64,000 nt of DNA from Gammaproteobacteria bacterium (GCA_016194635.1 JACQBC010000024.1:1-64000); one strand, 5' to 3'; positions 55,106 through 64,000 are shown, numbered from the stretch's first letter. Made by a program: numbers and translations. Notes: generated by a model from the letters alone, not told the origin.

Positions 55106-57537
55106 CGAGTAAGGCCAGCGTCTGTTATCACTGTGGTTTGGACCTGCCACCACAGCTCGCGTATAACGTGATGATCAACGCCATACTGCGGCCGATGTGT
55201 TGCCCCGGTTGCCAAGCCGTGGCGCAGGCGATTGTGGACAATCGTCTCACCGATTATTACCGGTACCGCACTGCGCCCGCCGCGACCGCGGGTGAACCTG
55301 TTCCTGATCTGCTAAAACAAATGACGGCGTATGACCACCCTAAATTACAACAGCAATTTGTGGCAACGAGCACGGCTGATAACCACAAACACACCAGTTT
55401 GATCCTAGAAGGTATTGTCTGTGCCGCCTGTGTGTGGTTGAACGAGAAACATGTCAATGGGTTACCGGGGGTGGTGGAATTTCGGGTCAATTTCTCCAAC
55501 CACCGTGCCAGTTTGATCTGGGACACGACCCGCATCAAACTCAGCGAGATACTGCAGGCGATTGCCCTGATTGGGTATCGCGCCCATCCGGTGGACGCGC
55601 AGCGCCAAGCCCAGATCCAGCAACGCGAGCGCGGCCGGGCCTTGCGCCGCCTGGCGGTGGCGGGACTGGGTTCGATGCAAATCATGATGTTGGCCGTTGC
55701 GTTGTATGCAGGGGCGTTTAGCGGTATTGATACTGCCCTGGTGGGTTTTTTCCGTTGGGTCAGTTTACTGCTGGCCACGCCCGTGGTGCTGTATTCCGCC
55801 TGGCCGTTTTACCAATCCGCATGGCGCGACCTGCGTCTGGCGCGGGTAGGCATGGATGTGCCGGTGGCCGTATCGATCTTGGCGGGTTATCTTGCCAGCG
55901 TGTACGCGACGCTCACTCAACAGCACGATATTTATTTTGACTCCATCAGCATGTTTATTTTTTTCTTATTGGGAGGGCGCTATCTTGAGATGCAGGCACG
56001 GCATCGCGCCGGTGAGGTGGCCGCAAATTTAGTGAAATTGATCCCCGCAATGTCGACGCGGATCGACGCGGCTGGACAGGAACAGGTAATCGCAGTGAGC
56101 GAATTGTCTCCCGGTGATAAAGTGCGGGTTAAACCCGGTGAGACGATCCCCGCCGATGGGATTGTTGATGCGGGCCAGAGTCATGTGGACGAAGCCTTAT
56201 TAACCGGCGAAAGTATCCCGTTATACAAACAAGCCGGTGACCCTGTGATTGGCGGGAGTGTGAATGTCGACAGTCCCTTACAGCTGCGGATCGAAAAGGT
56301 GGGCGCCGATACTGTGTTGGCGGGGATTCAACGCTTGTTGGATCGGGCGCAAACGGAAAAACCGGCCATTGTTTTGCTGGCGGATCAGGTTGCGCGTTAT
56401 TTTGTGCTGGGGTTATTCGTCATTGCCTTGCTGGTCGGCTTGTGGTGGTGGCAACACCAGCCTAGCCGGGCCTTGTGGATTGTAATCAGTGTCTTGGTGG
56501 TCAGCTGTCCCTGTGCTTTATCGTTGGCAACCCCGGTGGCGTTGATCACTGCCACCGGCCGGTTGATGCAATTAGGCATGTTAACCACGCGGGGTCATGC
56601 CTTACAAACCCTGGCGGGGATCACCCATGTGGTTTTCGATAAAACCGGAACATTGACGTATGGCCGAGCGCATATCACATCGATAGAACTATGTTCGTCG
56701 TTGCCGCGTGAACAGGTGTTAGCGATTGCCGCCGCGCTGGAGCGTGGTTCAGAACACCCTCTGGCTCAGGCTTTTACCACCGCCGCAGTTCCCCGTTTGA
56801 ATAGTAGCGATTATCGCGCCTTTGCTGGACAAGGCATGCAAGCGACCGTTGAGGGTAAAATCTACCGCATTGGACGCGCTGACTTTGTGCGGCCAGTGCA
56901 GCCGATGGTTAGGCCCGCGCAACCAAGTCATCACACCACCTTGTGGCTCGCCGATTCAGAGCAAATGCTGGCGGTGTTTTATTTAGAAGACGAACTGCGT
57001 CCTGATGCTTTGTCCACTGTACGGGAGCTGCAACACCAGGGTCTGCAAGTCTGTTTATTCAGCGGGGACCAACCCGCGGTTGTTGCACGTTTCGCCGAAC
57101 GTTTGGGTATTCGACAGTGGCAGGCGGGATTATTACCGCAGGACAAACTCGCGCAGTTGCGGGGTTTGCAGGCCCAAGGCGCGGTGGTTGCGATGGTCGG
57201 CGATGGGGTAAACGATGCCCCGGTGTTGGCCGCGGCCCAAGTTTCGATCGCCATGGGCAGTGGTACACCGCTCGCCCAGGGCAGTGCCGATCTGGTGTTA
57301 TTATCCGAACGCTTAGCCCCGGTGGCCCAGGCAGTGGATCTGGCGCGGCGTAGCCGACGGGTGATTCAACAAAATCTCGCTTGGGCGATCCTCTATAATA
57401 TAGTCGCGATTCCGTTGGCGGGTTTGGGGTATATCGTCCCTTGGATGGCGGGTATCGGCATGTCGGCCAGTTCTTTATTGGTGGTCCTCAATGCCTTAGG
57501 CTTGCAACAGTTCGCCCAACCACGCACGATGCCATGA
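55102..57537 (+). CDS. ccoI: cbb3 oxidase copper-exporting P1B-type ATPase
   Basis: Started at the ATG at 55102 that overlaps the ccoH stop, the 811-residue P-type ATPase has an N-terminal metal site (CCPGC), CPC copper motif near 469-471 in the sixth helix, phosphorylation Asp513 in DKTGTLT, and GDGVNDAPVL. It exports copper to the periplasm for insertion into CcoN. Eight transmembrane helices are expected. An earlier in-frame ATG at 55018 would lie inside ccoH and is unlikely. Confidence 0.95.
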   Translation: MTSKASVCYHCGLDLPPQLAYNVMINAILRPMCCPGCQAVAQAIVDNRLTDYYRYRTAPAATAGEPVPDLLKQMTAYDHPKLQQQFVATSTADNHKHTSLILEGIVCAACVWLNEKHVNGLPGVVEFRVNFSNHRASLIWDTTRIKLSEILQAIALIGYRAHPVDAQRQAQIQQRERGRALRRLAVAGLGSMQIMMLAVALYAGAFSGIDTALVGFFRWVSLLLATPVVLYSAWPFYQSAWRDLRLARVGMDVPVAVSILAGYLASVYATLTQQHDIYFDSISMFIFFLLGGRYLEMQARHRAGEVAANLVKLIPAMSTRIDAAGQEQVIAVSELSPGDKVRVKPGETIPADGIVDAGQSHVDEALLTGESIPLYKQAGDPVIGGSVNVDSPLQLRIEKVGADTVLAGIQRLLDRAQTEKPAIVLLADQVARYFVLGLFVIALLVGLWWWQHQPSRALWIVISVLVVSCPCALSLATPVALITATGRLMQLGMLTTRGHALQTLAGITHVVFDKTGTLTYGRAHITSIELCSSLPREQVLAIAAALERGSEHPLAQAFTTAAVPRLNSSDYRAFAGQGMQATVEGKIYRIGRADFVRPVQPMVRPAQPSHHTTLWLADSEQMLAVFYLEDELRPDALSTVRELQHQGLQVCLFSGDQPAVVARFAERLGIRQWQAGLLPQDKLAQLRGLQAQGAVVAMVGDGVNDAPVLAAAQVSIAMGSGTPLAQGSADLVLLSERLAPVAQAVDLARRSRRVIQQNLAWAILYNIVAIPLAGLGYIVPWMAGIGMSASSLLVVLNALGLQQFAQPRTMP

Positions 57538-57731
57538 CGATCCTTTATTTACTGATACCGTTGGGACTCCTGTTACTGGGGATCGCGTTATGGGCGTTTA
57601 TGTGGGCGGTACGTTCCGGCCAATTTGATGATTTAGAAGGTCCGGCGCATCGGATCTTGATGGATGACGATGATCCCCGTCTTCCCCATCAGTCCCCGCG
57701 TTTAGATAGCTTGTCAGAGGATGATAGCTAA
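57534..57731 (+). CDS. ccoS: cbb3 oxidase maturation small protein
   Basis: The 65-residue protein overlaps the ccoI stop by four bases (ATGA). It has one membrane helix (about 3-27) and WAVRSGQFDDLEGPAHRIL followed by an acidic tail, the pattern of CcoS/FixS. It is needed for cofactor insertion in cbb3 oxidase. It closes the standard operon. Confidence 0.92.
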   Translation: MTILYLLIPLGLLLLGIALWAFMWAVRSGQFDDLEGPAHRILMDDDDPRLPHQSPRLDSLSEDDS

Positions 57732-57768
57732 ATTAGAATTCCCTTATATGTTTTCCGGAGATGTGGCG

Positions 57769-57870
57769 ATGAAAGATTTTTTCAGTTTCCAAAACCTACC
57801 CCTTACCATCATCATCGGGTTGGTTATTTTCAGTTGGTTAAGCCTCCTCTCGGTGCTGATTGCGCATTAA
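57769..57870 (+). CDS. small single-helix membrane protein, possible cbb3 accessory subunit
   Basis: A 33-codon frame with CCGGAG eight bases upstream encodes MKDFFSFQNLP followed by a hydrophobic helix and a short LIAH end. It is too short for most gene finders. It lies 37 bases after ccoS on the same strand. CcoM-type peptides of about 36 residues are known in some cbb3 oxidases, and small helical subunits exist in other oxidases, but the sequence does not let me assign it to one of these. Confidence 0.55.
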   Translation: MKDFFSFQNLPLTIIIGLVIFSWLSLLSVLIAH

Positions 57871-57979
57871 ATTGTTTGGTGTAAGGTTAAATTTACTCCA
57901 AAACGGCCCGTAGTGACCCCATTCATTCCCAGATAGCCCCGCCGGGCTAATGCCCAGGTGGATTCATCCGCTATTATTA

Positions 57980-58006
57980 CCATGATTTCTCAGGAAAAAA
58001 TCATGG
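57980..58006 (+). promoter_or_regulatory. 9-bp hairpin enclosing the ribosome site of the VWA gene
   Basis: CCATGATTT (57980-57988) and AAATCATGG (57998-58006) are complementary. The loop holds the AGGA ribosome site, and the 3' arm contains the ATG at 58003. In the mRNA this would hide the start and could tune translation. Inference from sequence only. Confidence 0.4.
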
Positions 58007-59838
58007 TAAGTACCGATTATCGCCGTTCCTTGATTCGCGGAAGTGTGGGGATTTGCCTGCTGCTCGTTGCACTGTGTGCGCTGCCGCGGCCGGTCGCGGC
58101 GCAAGCCACCAGCGATGTGCGCGTGCTGATCGATGTGTCCGGCAGCATGAAACGCAATGACCCCAAGAATTTGCGCGTGCCGGCGTTACGTTTATTAGTG
58201 GAATTATTGCCAGAGGGTACGCGTTCGGGTGTATGGATGTTTGCGCAGGGCGTCGATATGTCGGTTCCCCTGGGTAATGTGAATAAAACCTGGCGTGATA
58301 AGGCCCTTGCCGCCGCGGATCAGATCCATTCGCGCGGTTTGTTCACCAATATCGAAGACGCGCTGCGCAAGGCGAGTGTTGACTGGAAACAACCTGATCC
58401 GCACTATCGCCGCCACATGATCTTATTAACCGATGGGATGGTGGATATCGCCAAAGACCCGCGTGAAAATGCCCAGTCACGTCAACGTATCTTGCAAGAG
58501 TTGCTCCCTGCGTTGCAACAAGCCGATGTTTCGATCCATACGATCGCCCTGTCAAACGAAGCCGATTTTGATTTATTACAGGCGCTGTCTTCCGCCAGTG
58601 GCGGAGCGTTTGAAAAAGTAACCAGCGCCGAGCAATTACAACGGATTTTTCTGCGGCTGTTTGAAAAATCGGTCGGTGCCGATAGCCTGCCGATTGAGAA
58701 CAACCGTTTTATGGTGGACAAAAATGTCAGCGATATTACCGTGTTGTTATTTTTGGCCAAAGACAGTCCGGCCACACAATTGACCTTACCCACTAAGCAC
58801 TCCTACACTGAGAAGCAACACCCTGATACCGTGCAATGGCACCATGAAGAAGGGTATGACCTGATTACAATTCGTAATCCGGAAGCCGGTCAATGGTCGA
58901 TGCAGGCCAAGGTTGATCCCGATAACCGGGTATTGGTGGTGACTAATCTGCGTTTAAAAATCGACAAACTGCCCAATAGCTTGTTACTTGGCGACAGTTT
59001 TGAGCTGCGCGCCAGACTGCTGGAAGAGAGCAAGACGGTTACGAATCCAAGCTTGTTAGACAAAACCCAATTCATCCTAAAGCTCAGCGATGAGCAGAAT
59101 AAACCTGCGGAGTATCCTCTAAAGGATGATGGTTTGCCTCCGGACAGTTTAAAAGCCGACGGTGTCTACAGTTTATCAATGGATAAATTGCAACGGGCCG
59201 GCGCTTATGAGTTATTGCTGCAGGTTAAGAGTCTCACCTTTGCGCGCGAGCAGCACCACAATTTACATGTCTACGACAGTCCGGCCGAGATTAGTATCAG
59301 TCAAATCGCTCCGGACAAACCCTTTCATGTCAGTATACAGCCGCATGCGGGTTTGATCCGGCCTGAAACGGTGTCCATGCAGGTGCGTTTACCCGCTGCC
59401 GAGCCGTTGACGGTTGCGCAGACGGGGGATACCCAGTGGGCTATCGATATTCCGGTTGCGCATGCTAATCAAATCTTCACGCTTACGCTTGCCGCGACGC
59501 GTTACGACGATAAACCATTAAAGATGGAGTTTGAACAACCGCTGGCGGTAACCGAAAAACCTCATTCGCTGGCGATCAAAGCCACTACCCCTGCGTCCCC
59601 ACCGGATAGTCATGTCGCCACAGCGGCGCAAGCGCCAGAGGTGCAAGCCGAGGAGGATACAGACCAGGCCGATGAACCTGCGCCGGAGCCGCACAGAGGG
59701 TTCGATTGGAAGATCGTGGGCGGTATCGTGCTTGGAGTGAATGCCTTGATTTTTGGGTTAGGCTGGGTGGTCTTCCGTAAGTTACGTAAACGCCGACAAC
59801 AACAAGTACAAAAAGATGTCAAGGAGATGCAGGTATGA
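58003..59838 (+). CDS. exported von Willebrand factor type A domain protein
   Basis: Started at the ATG at 58003, the 611-residue protein has a signal peptide (about 1-33, ending AAQA). A VWA domain (about 37-215) has the metal-site motif DVSGSM and LTDGMVDI. A middle part of several beta-type domains and a C-terminal membrane helix (about 570-595) with a basic cytoplasmic tail follow. It is a periplasmic, inner-membrane-anchored binding protein. The next gene overlaps its stop and encodes a membrane coiled-coil protein, so they probably act together. Role is unknown; it is placed after cbb3 genes but need not serve the oxidase. Confidence 0.85.
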   Translation: MVSTDYRRSLIRGSVGICLLLVALCALPRPVAAQATSDVRVLIDVSGSMKRNDPKNLRVPALRLLVELLPEGTRSGVWMFAQGVDMSVPLGNVNKTWRDKALAAADQIHSRGLFTNIEDALRKASVDWKQPDPHYRRHMILLTDGMVDIAKDPRENAQSRQRILQELLPALQQADVSIHTIALSNEADFDLLQALSSASGGAFEKVTSAEQLQRIFLRLFEKSVGADSLPIENNRFMVDKNVSDITVLLFLAKDSPATQLTLPTKHSYTEKQHPDTVQWHHEEGYDLITIRNPEAGQWSMQAKVDPDNRVLVVTNLRLKIDKLPNSLLLGDSFELRARLLEESKTVTNPSLLDKTQFILKLSDEQNKPAEYPLKDDGLPPDSLKADGVYSLSMDKLQRAGAYELLLQVKSLTFAREQHHNLHVYDSPAEISISQIAPDKPFHVSIQPHAGLIRPETVSMQVRLPAAEPLTVAQTGDTQWAIDIPVAHANQIFTLTLAATRYDDKPLKMEFEQPLAVTEKPHSLAIKATTPASPPDSHVATAAQAPEVQAEEDTDQADEPAPEPHRGFDWKIVGGIVLGVNALIFGLGWVVFRKLRKRRQQQVQKDVKEMQV

Positions 59839-60542
59839 ATGAGTCATTAACGGGTACGTTACTGGTGTTCGCCGAGATCGGCGCGGTATTGGCCATTGTC
59901 ACGATAATTGTGTTGATCGTAATGTTACGCCGTTCCAGCAAAGATCGCCTCGCCGCCAAGGCATTTGTCGATGGCTTACATCAGCATGAATTAAAGCGTA
60001 AAGAAAACTTGATCAGTGTAATGCAAAAGGTCCATGACATGGATCCGGAGTTGGCGGTAAAGACGGCGCAATCCATGCTCAGTTGCGAAAAACAGATCTA
60101 CAATCGTGTCTTAAAGATTTTTTTAGGGCATGATCGTGAGGCGCTGGGACAGCTGCAACGCGATGTGGAAAATATGGCAGGCGCCTACCGTAAATTAGCG
60201 GACACGGCGGAAACCATAAATGGTGCCGAGCAGGTGGAGCGGGGCGAGAATCCGCGGCAAAACGCTCATTTACGTACGCAAATTAAACAATTGGAAAATG
60301 AAAAAGCTAAATTAGAACGGGATCTGTCCGAGGCCATGACCTCTATGGAGAATATGCTCAAGGAGTATACGCAGATGTATTCCGGGGGCGGAAAAAAAGA
60401 TGGGGTTAAACATATCGAGAACGAACTGACCCAGCTTAAACAAAAGATTTCGGAAAACCTGGTGGAAGCGGTGCGGCAAGACGACTTGCCAGAGGTACCG
60501 GATCTTGCAGCTGATCTTACGCGTAAAACTCCTGGCGCCTAA
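59835..60542 (+). CDS. membrane-anchored coiled-coil protein
   Basis: The 235-residue protein has one N-terminal transmembrane helix (about 8-31) with a long cytoplasmic part. A coiled coil (about 145-185; TQIKQLENEKAKLERDLSEA) is followed by a second helical stretch. I do not recognise a family. It overlaps the VWA gene by four bases and is therefore probably co-translated with it. The stop codon adjoins the rpoH terminator. Confidence 0.8.
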   Translation: MNESLTGTLLVFAEIGAVLAIVTIIVLIVMLRRSSKDRLAAKAFVDGLHQHELKRKENLISVMQKVHDMDPELAVKTAQSMLSCEKQIYNRVLKIFLGHDREALGQLQRDVENMAGAYRKLADTAETINGAEQVERGENPRQNAHLRTQIKQLENEKAKLERDLSEAMTSMENMLKEYTQMYSGGGKKDGVKHIENELTQLKQKISENLVEAVRQDDLPEVPDLAADLTRKTPGA

Positions 60543-60572
60543 AAAACCCCCGGCCCTTATCACTTGGCCGGG
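60541..60572 (-). terminator. rho-independent terminator of rpoH
   Basis: On the minus strand a 7-bp stem (CCCGGCC / GGCCGGG; 60566-60572 and 60549-60555) with a 10-base loop is followed, after a few G residues, by a run of six T (60546-60541). It lies just after the rpoH stop and overlaps the end of the convergent coiled-coil gene. Confidence 0.85.
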
Positions 60573-60580
60573 TATACGGG

Positions 60581-61426
60581 TTATTGCAATACCTTCTGCA
60601 ATTTTTTCATGGCATTATTCTCCAACTGCCGAATCCGTTCTGCCGAGATAGCGTACTTTTCGGCTAATTCGTGTAACGTGGCTTTGTCGTCATCGAGCCA
60701 ACGGCGTTGAATAATGTCTTTGCTGCGATCATCTAAACGCGCTAAGGCGGTATGCAGACGATCATGGTTATGTTGCTCCCACTGTGTTTCTTCTACGACC
60801 TGCCCAGGATTATGGGTGGTATCCTGCAGATAGGCGGCGGGATGCGGCGTATCTTCTTCGTCATCGTCGTTGCGCAGATCAAAGGCCACGTCGTTGCCAG
60901 ACAGTCGTGCTTCCATTTCCCTGACATCTTGTTCGCTGACACCTAAGTCTTTGGCCACGGCTTTAACCTCTTCGTGGCTGAACCAGCCCAGGCGTTTCTT
61001 GGAACTGCGCAGGTTAAAGAACAATTTGCGTTGCGCCTTGGTGGTGGCGATTTTCACGATGCGCCAGTTGCGCAAGATAAACTCGTGGATCTCAGCGCGG
61101 ATCCAATAGACGGCAAAGGACACCAGCCGTACTCCAAGGCTTGGATCGAAACGCTTGACGGCTTTCATCAGACCGATATTGCCTTCCTGGATTAAATCAT
61201 TTTGTGCCAGACCATAACCGCTATAACCGCGGGCAATATGCGCGACAAACCGCAGGTGCGACATGACTAACTGCCGAGCCGCTTCTAAATCATTATGGTC
61301 ACGCAGCCGAATCGCGAGGGCCTGTTCCTCAAGCACAGATAATACTGGGATACGATGGATAGCATTAAGGTAGGCGTCAATGCTGCCGGTAGGGATGGGT
61401 AAGCGTAAAGCTTTCACATTAGTCAT
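60581..61426 (-). CDS. rpoH: heat-shock sigma factor sigma-32
   Basis: The 281-residue protein is a full-length RpoH. It has the region 2 core ([40 protein letters not shown]), the diagnostic RpoH box [14 protein letters not shown], and region 4 ([27 protein letters not shown]). It directs RNA polymerase to heat-shock promoters. Its location near ftsX follows the gammaproteobacterial order ftsY-ftsE-ftsX-rpoH, here with one regulator gene inserted. It has its own terminator. Confidence 0.97.
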   Translation of the reverse strand: MTNVKALRLPIPTGSIDAYLNAIHRIPVLSVLEEQALAIRLRDHNDLEAARQLVMSHLRFVAHIARGYSGYGLAQNDLIQEGNIGLMKAVKRFDPSLGVRLVSFAVYWIRAEIHEFILRNWRIVKIATTKAQRKLFFNLRSSKKRLGWFSHEEVKAVAKDLGVSEQDVREMEARLSGNDVAFDLRNDDDEEDTPHPAAYLQDTTHNPGQVVEETQWEQHNHDRLHTALARLDDRSKDIIQRRWLDDDKATLHELAEKYAISAERIRQLENNAMKKLQKVLQ

Positions 61427-61528
61427 GGGATCTCCCGTATATCAGTCGTTCATGATATTAGCACTCAAAAGCTTCGAGTGCCAATACGGGTAGAAGTTCA
61501 GTGGACCAAATCCCATATAATCAATAGG

Positions 61529-62953
61529 TTATCGGACCAGGGGCAGGGTCGATTCCGTGTCTAGGGTGAGTTCCAGGGCATGGGGATCATAGGGAGAGGG
61601 CAGCGGACCCTGTTGGCTTTGGTAGAAATGCACCCGGTTACGCCCGGCTTCCTTGGAGCGGTATAGGGCCTTGTCAGCGTAGCTCAGGAAGCGGGTTAAG
61701 CTTTCGCCGGGAAAATCCGCTGTGGTAGCCAAGCCGATACTGACGCTGATGTCTACCCCGGCGGGGCGCAGCTGCTGGATCTGTTGGCGTAATAATTCGG
61801 CGCGTTCTAGGATTTGCTCTTGATCAGCCTTGGGAATCAACACACAGAACTCTTCACCGCCAAAACGCACCACCACGCCGTCTTTAAAGGTGCGGTTGAG
61901 GGTATCCCCCAACTCCGCCAGGACGTGGTCGCCGGTGATATGGCCTAGGCTGTCATTAATCTGCTTAAAGTGGTCGATATCGATCAACATGGCCCAGACC
62001 GGCTGATGCGCGGGATCAGCGATATAGGCCTCACCGTTGTCTACTAGATAACGTTTACTGCGGACCCCGGTGAGGCTATCGGTCACCGCAATCCAGCGCA
62101 TGGCCTCGGCCTGATGTTTCAAGGCGTTGTACTGGTGTTTAATTAACAAGAGCGATCGCACCCTTGCGATCAATACTTCTTCCACAATCGGTTTAGTCAC
62201 AAAATCATTGGCCCCGGCATGAAACGCCTCCACCTGGGTTTGTTGGTCTTCGGTGCTGGTCAGTACCAATACGGGCATTTCTTGCTGTGAAAAGTGCATC
62301 TTGGCGCGCAGGGCATAGAGTAAATCACCGCCGGTTAATTCTCCCACCAGGTAAAAATCGGTGATGACCATGTCGTATTCTTCCGTCAGCAAATGGTTAG
62401 CTTGCTGGGTATTTTCCATTAATTGCAGCGCGTCTTCGGCGGATCGGACATGGGTCACCCGCAGGCCCTGGCGTTCCAGAATTTTCTGGATGGCGGCGGC
62501 GGCCGTGGCGCTGTCCTCGACGAACAGGATATGGCCCATCATGCCGGAATTGCGTTGAATAAAAGACCGGATGAAACTGCCAAACGCTTTGTAACCCTGT
62601 GATTTATCAAAGTAATCGGTCACCCCGGCCTCAAAGCCTTCGCGCAACAAACGACTGTCCGCGTCGCCGGATACCACAATGATCGGGATATAACTGTGGG
62701 TGCGAGATTGGCGGATATGACGGCTGAGTTCCAAGCCATCCATATCAGGAAGCATCAGGGCTGTGGAGACCAAGTCATAACGGCCGGTGTCGAGCATCAC
62801 CAGCGCTTCGGCACCGTTGGCACACATGAATACCTCGGCATTGGCGACCTCATCGTGCAAAATGCGGGTCAGGATAGCGCGGGAAACCGCCGATCCATCG
62901 ACCACGATGATGCGGGTGCGTTTATCACTCATGCTGTTATCGGAGTCATCCAT
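61529..62953 (-). CDS. REC-REC-GGDEF diguanylate cyclase (PleD-like)
   Basis: The 474-residue protein has two receiver domains (about 12-130 and 140-265) and a GGDEF domain (about 290-450) with the active site FGGEEFCVLIP. The first receiver is degenerate: its acceptor aspartate is replaced by alanine in VSTALMLPDMDG and the acidic pair is VVDGS. The second is intact (VITDFYLVGE). This resembles PleD, in which one receiver is for dimerisation. It lies between ftsX and rpoH, which are normally adjacent. An in-frame ATG at 62932 is an alternative start. It should make cyclic di-GMP on phosphorylation. Confidence 0.9.
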   Translation of the reverse strand: MDDSDNSMSDKRTRIIVVDGSAVSRAILTRILHDEVANAEVFMCANGAEALVMLDTGRYDLVSTALMLPDMDGLELSRHIRQSRTHSYIPIIVVSGDADSRLLREGFEAGVTDYFDKSQGYKAFGSFIRSFIQRNSGMMGHILFVEDSATAAAAIQKILERQGLRVTHVRSAEDALQLMENTQQANHLLTEEYDMVITDFYLVGELTGGDLLYALRAKMHFSQQEMPVLVLTSTEDQQTQVEAFHAGANDFVTKPIVEEVLIARVRSLLLIKHQYNALKHQAEAMRWIAVTDSLTGVRSKRYLVDNGEAYIADPAHQPVWAMLIDIDHFKQINDSLGHITGDHVLAELGDTLNRTFKDGVVVRFGGEEFCVLIPKADQEQILERAELLRQQIQQLRPAGVDISVSIGLATTADFPGESLTRFLSYADKALYRSKEAGRNRVHFYQSQQGPLPSPYDPHALELTLDTESTLPLVR

Positions 62954-62999
62954 GTTGGTAGGATATAGGACTTACTTGTCGGCCTGTGTAATTAAAACC

Positions 63000-63980
63000 T
63001 TAACGTGGCTCAATGGCGCGTAAATGCCGCCCTACCGCCAGCCACGAACCCATCCAGCCCAGGCCTATACTGACGCCCAAAAGCTGGGTTATGGTAATCA
63101 AGTCTAGATAATAGAGTCGAAACGGAGTGTGGTACAAGCCCGCCAGCCGTTCCACCGGCCCGGACAGCAAGGCTATCGCCCCGTCGATGAAAACCAACGC
63201 CATGATACCCCCGGCCAGACCATACCAAAAACCGGTATATAAGAATGGGCGGCGGATAAAGGCATCGGTACCGCCGATGAGTTTGATAACCACGATCTCC
63301 TCACGCCGGTTTTGTATGGCCAGGCGGATGGTATTGCCTATCACCAGGACAACCCCCAGCGCCAGCATCCCCCCTAATATATCGATACCGCGGCTGGCGA
63401 TAGCCATGATCGCAAACAGGCGTTTGACCCATTGACGATCCAGTTGCACGTATTCCACCTGCGGCAGGGCGCGCAAGCGTTCCACCAGCTGGTCTAACGC
63501 GGTGGGTTCGGTAGAAGACTTCGGGCTGACCACCAACACCTGCGGCAGGGGGTTCTCCGTTAATGCATTGAGCGCCTCACCAAACCCGGACTGTTGCTTA
63601 AATTCGCTCAGGGCTTGTTCGCGGGAAATAAACACGACATTGGCCACTTCGGGCAGTTGTTGGATATCCGTTTGTACTTTGCGGACTTGAGATTCAAGTG
63701 TCGGCAGCCCAAAAAAAACCGAAATCTTGGCAGCCCCGTCCCACCCGTCACTGAGGCGTTGTGCGTTTTGTAATAGCACATGCAATCCGGTGGGCAGGGC
63801 GAGGGCGATCCCGATCACGGTCGCGGTCATCAGTAGGGATAGAGGTGTGCGCCACAACTGACCCAGGCTATAGAAAAAAACCTGGGCATGGCGTAGTCCC
63901 CAGGTGCGTAATGCGGTACCTAGCCCCAGTTTGTCGCGCGCGCCGGATTCATCACGCAGGCGAGCGTCGCGTCGGTTCAT
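63000..63980 (-). CDS. ftsX: cell division protein FtsX
   Basis: The 326-residue membrane protein has the FtsX topology: a cytoplasmic N-terminus, a first helix (about 45-68), a periplasmic domain (about 70-200), and three further helices. FtsEX couples ATP hydrolysis to peptidoglycan hydrolase activation at the septum. The ATG overlaps the ftsE stop by four bases. RREEIVVIKLIGGTDAFIRRPFLY is the cytoplasmic loop that contacts FtsE. Confidence 0.95.
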   Translation of the reverse strand: MNRRDARLRDESGARDKLGLGTALRTWGLRHAQVFFYSLGQLWRTPLSLLMTATVIGIALALPTGLHVLLQNAQRLSDGWDGAAKISVFFGLPTLESQVRKVQTDIQQLPEVANVVFISREQALSEFKQQSGFGEALNALTENPLPQVLVVSPKSSTEPTALDQLVERLRALPQVEYVQLDRQWVKRLFAIMAIASRGIDILGGMLALGVVLVIGNTIRLAIQNRREEIVVIKLIGGTDAFIRRPFLYTGFWYGLAGGIMALVFIDGAIALLSGPVERLAGLYHTPFRLYYLDLITITQLLGVSIGLGWMGSWLAVGRHLRAIEPR

Positions 63981-64000
63981 GTTACCCCCTGGGTATCGGC
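63977..64000 (-). CDS. ftsE: end of cell division ATPase FtsE (partial)
   Basis: The last eight codons on the minus strand (reading ADTQGVT and a stop) run to the window edge and overlap the ftsX start by four bases (ATGA). Assignment rests on the conserved ftsE-ftsX order. Confidence 0.6.
   Translation of the reverse strand, partial: ADTQGVT

Overview
The window reads as a chromosomal segment of a gammaproteobacterium. The evidence is the cell-division/heat-shock block at the right end (ftsE end, ftsX, rpoH), the complete cbb3 oxidase operon ccoNOQP-ccoGHIS, and many two-component and cyclic-di-GMP genes. I cannot name the genus. Several decayed genes and insertion-sequence remnants show that the left part is an eroding accessory region.

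Layout. 1-650: remnants of an IS3-type and an IS5-type transposase. 0.85-4.6 kb: response regulator, hybrid sensor kinase and an N-truncated ABC-type binding protein. 4.8-8.7 kb: an acetate kinase/phosphoketolase chimera left by a deletion, phosphoglucomutase, a truncated hydroxypyruvate-reductase-like gene and a decayed AEC-type permease. 9.2-13.9 kb: PAS sensor kinase, response regulator and a GGDEF-EAL protein. 14.0-30.0 kb: a large minus-strand catabolic-looking locus. 30.2-38.8 kb: truncated O-methyltransferase, membrane PAS-GGDEF protein, a probable metallopeptidase toxin with a lipoprotein partner, a NarXL-like pair and a GlcG-type protein. 38.9-48.1 kb: a pectate-lyase-like lipoprotein and a 2450-residue megasynthase. 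48.2-64 kb: a response regulator, the cbb3 operon, a VWA/coiled-coil pair, rpoH, a GGDEF response regulator and ftsX.

Two items stand out. First, the megasynthase (40749-48101) has the domain order KS-MAT-DH-MT-ER-KR-ACP-TE. Its KS, MAT, DH and KR motifs resemble animal type I fatty acid synthase more than modular bacterial PKS. The transferase Ser581 and Arg606 fall at the same residue numbers as in human FASN, as I recall them. Unlike animal FAS it keeps an intact SAM-binding motif, so it may be a methylating, fully reducing iterative synthase.

Second, a GntR/HutC-type regulator heads a co-directional array. The array holds an AprA-like flavoprotein, an AprB-like ferredoxin, a HEAT-repeat protein, a 7Fe-type ferredoxin, two TauA/TauC-like importer sets sharing one ATPase, an M20 deacylase and an allophanate-hydrolase-type amidase. 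A near-identical 16-bp palindrome lies just upstream of the regulator and of a separate 1158-residue multidomain flavoprotein. This suggests one regulon for uptake, redox processing and hydrolysis of an unknown N- or S-containing organic compound.

Five copies of a hairpin repeat are scattered through the window. Each has a 52-nt core flanked by self-complementary arms that differ between loci. They sit mostly at gene ends.
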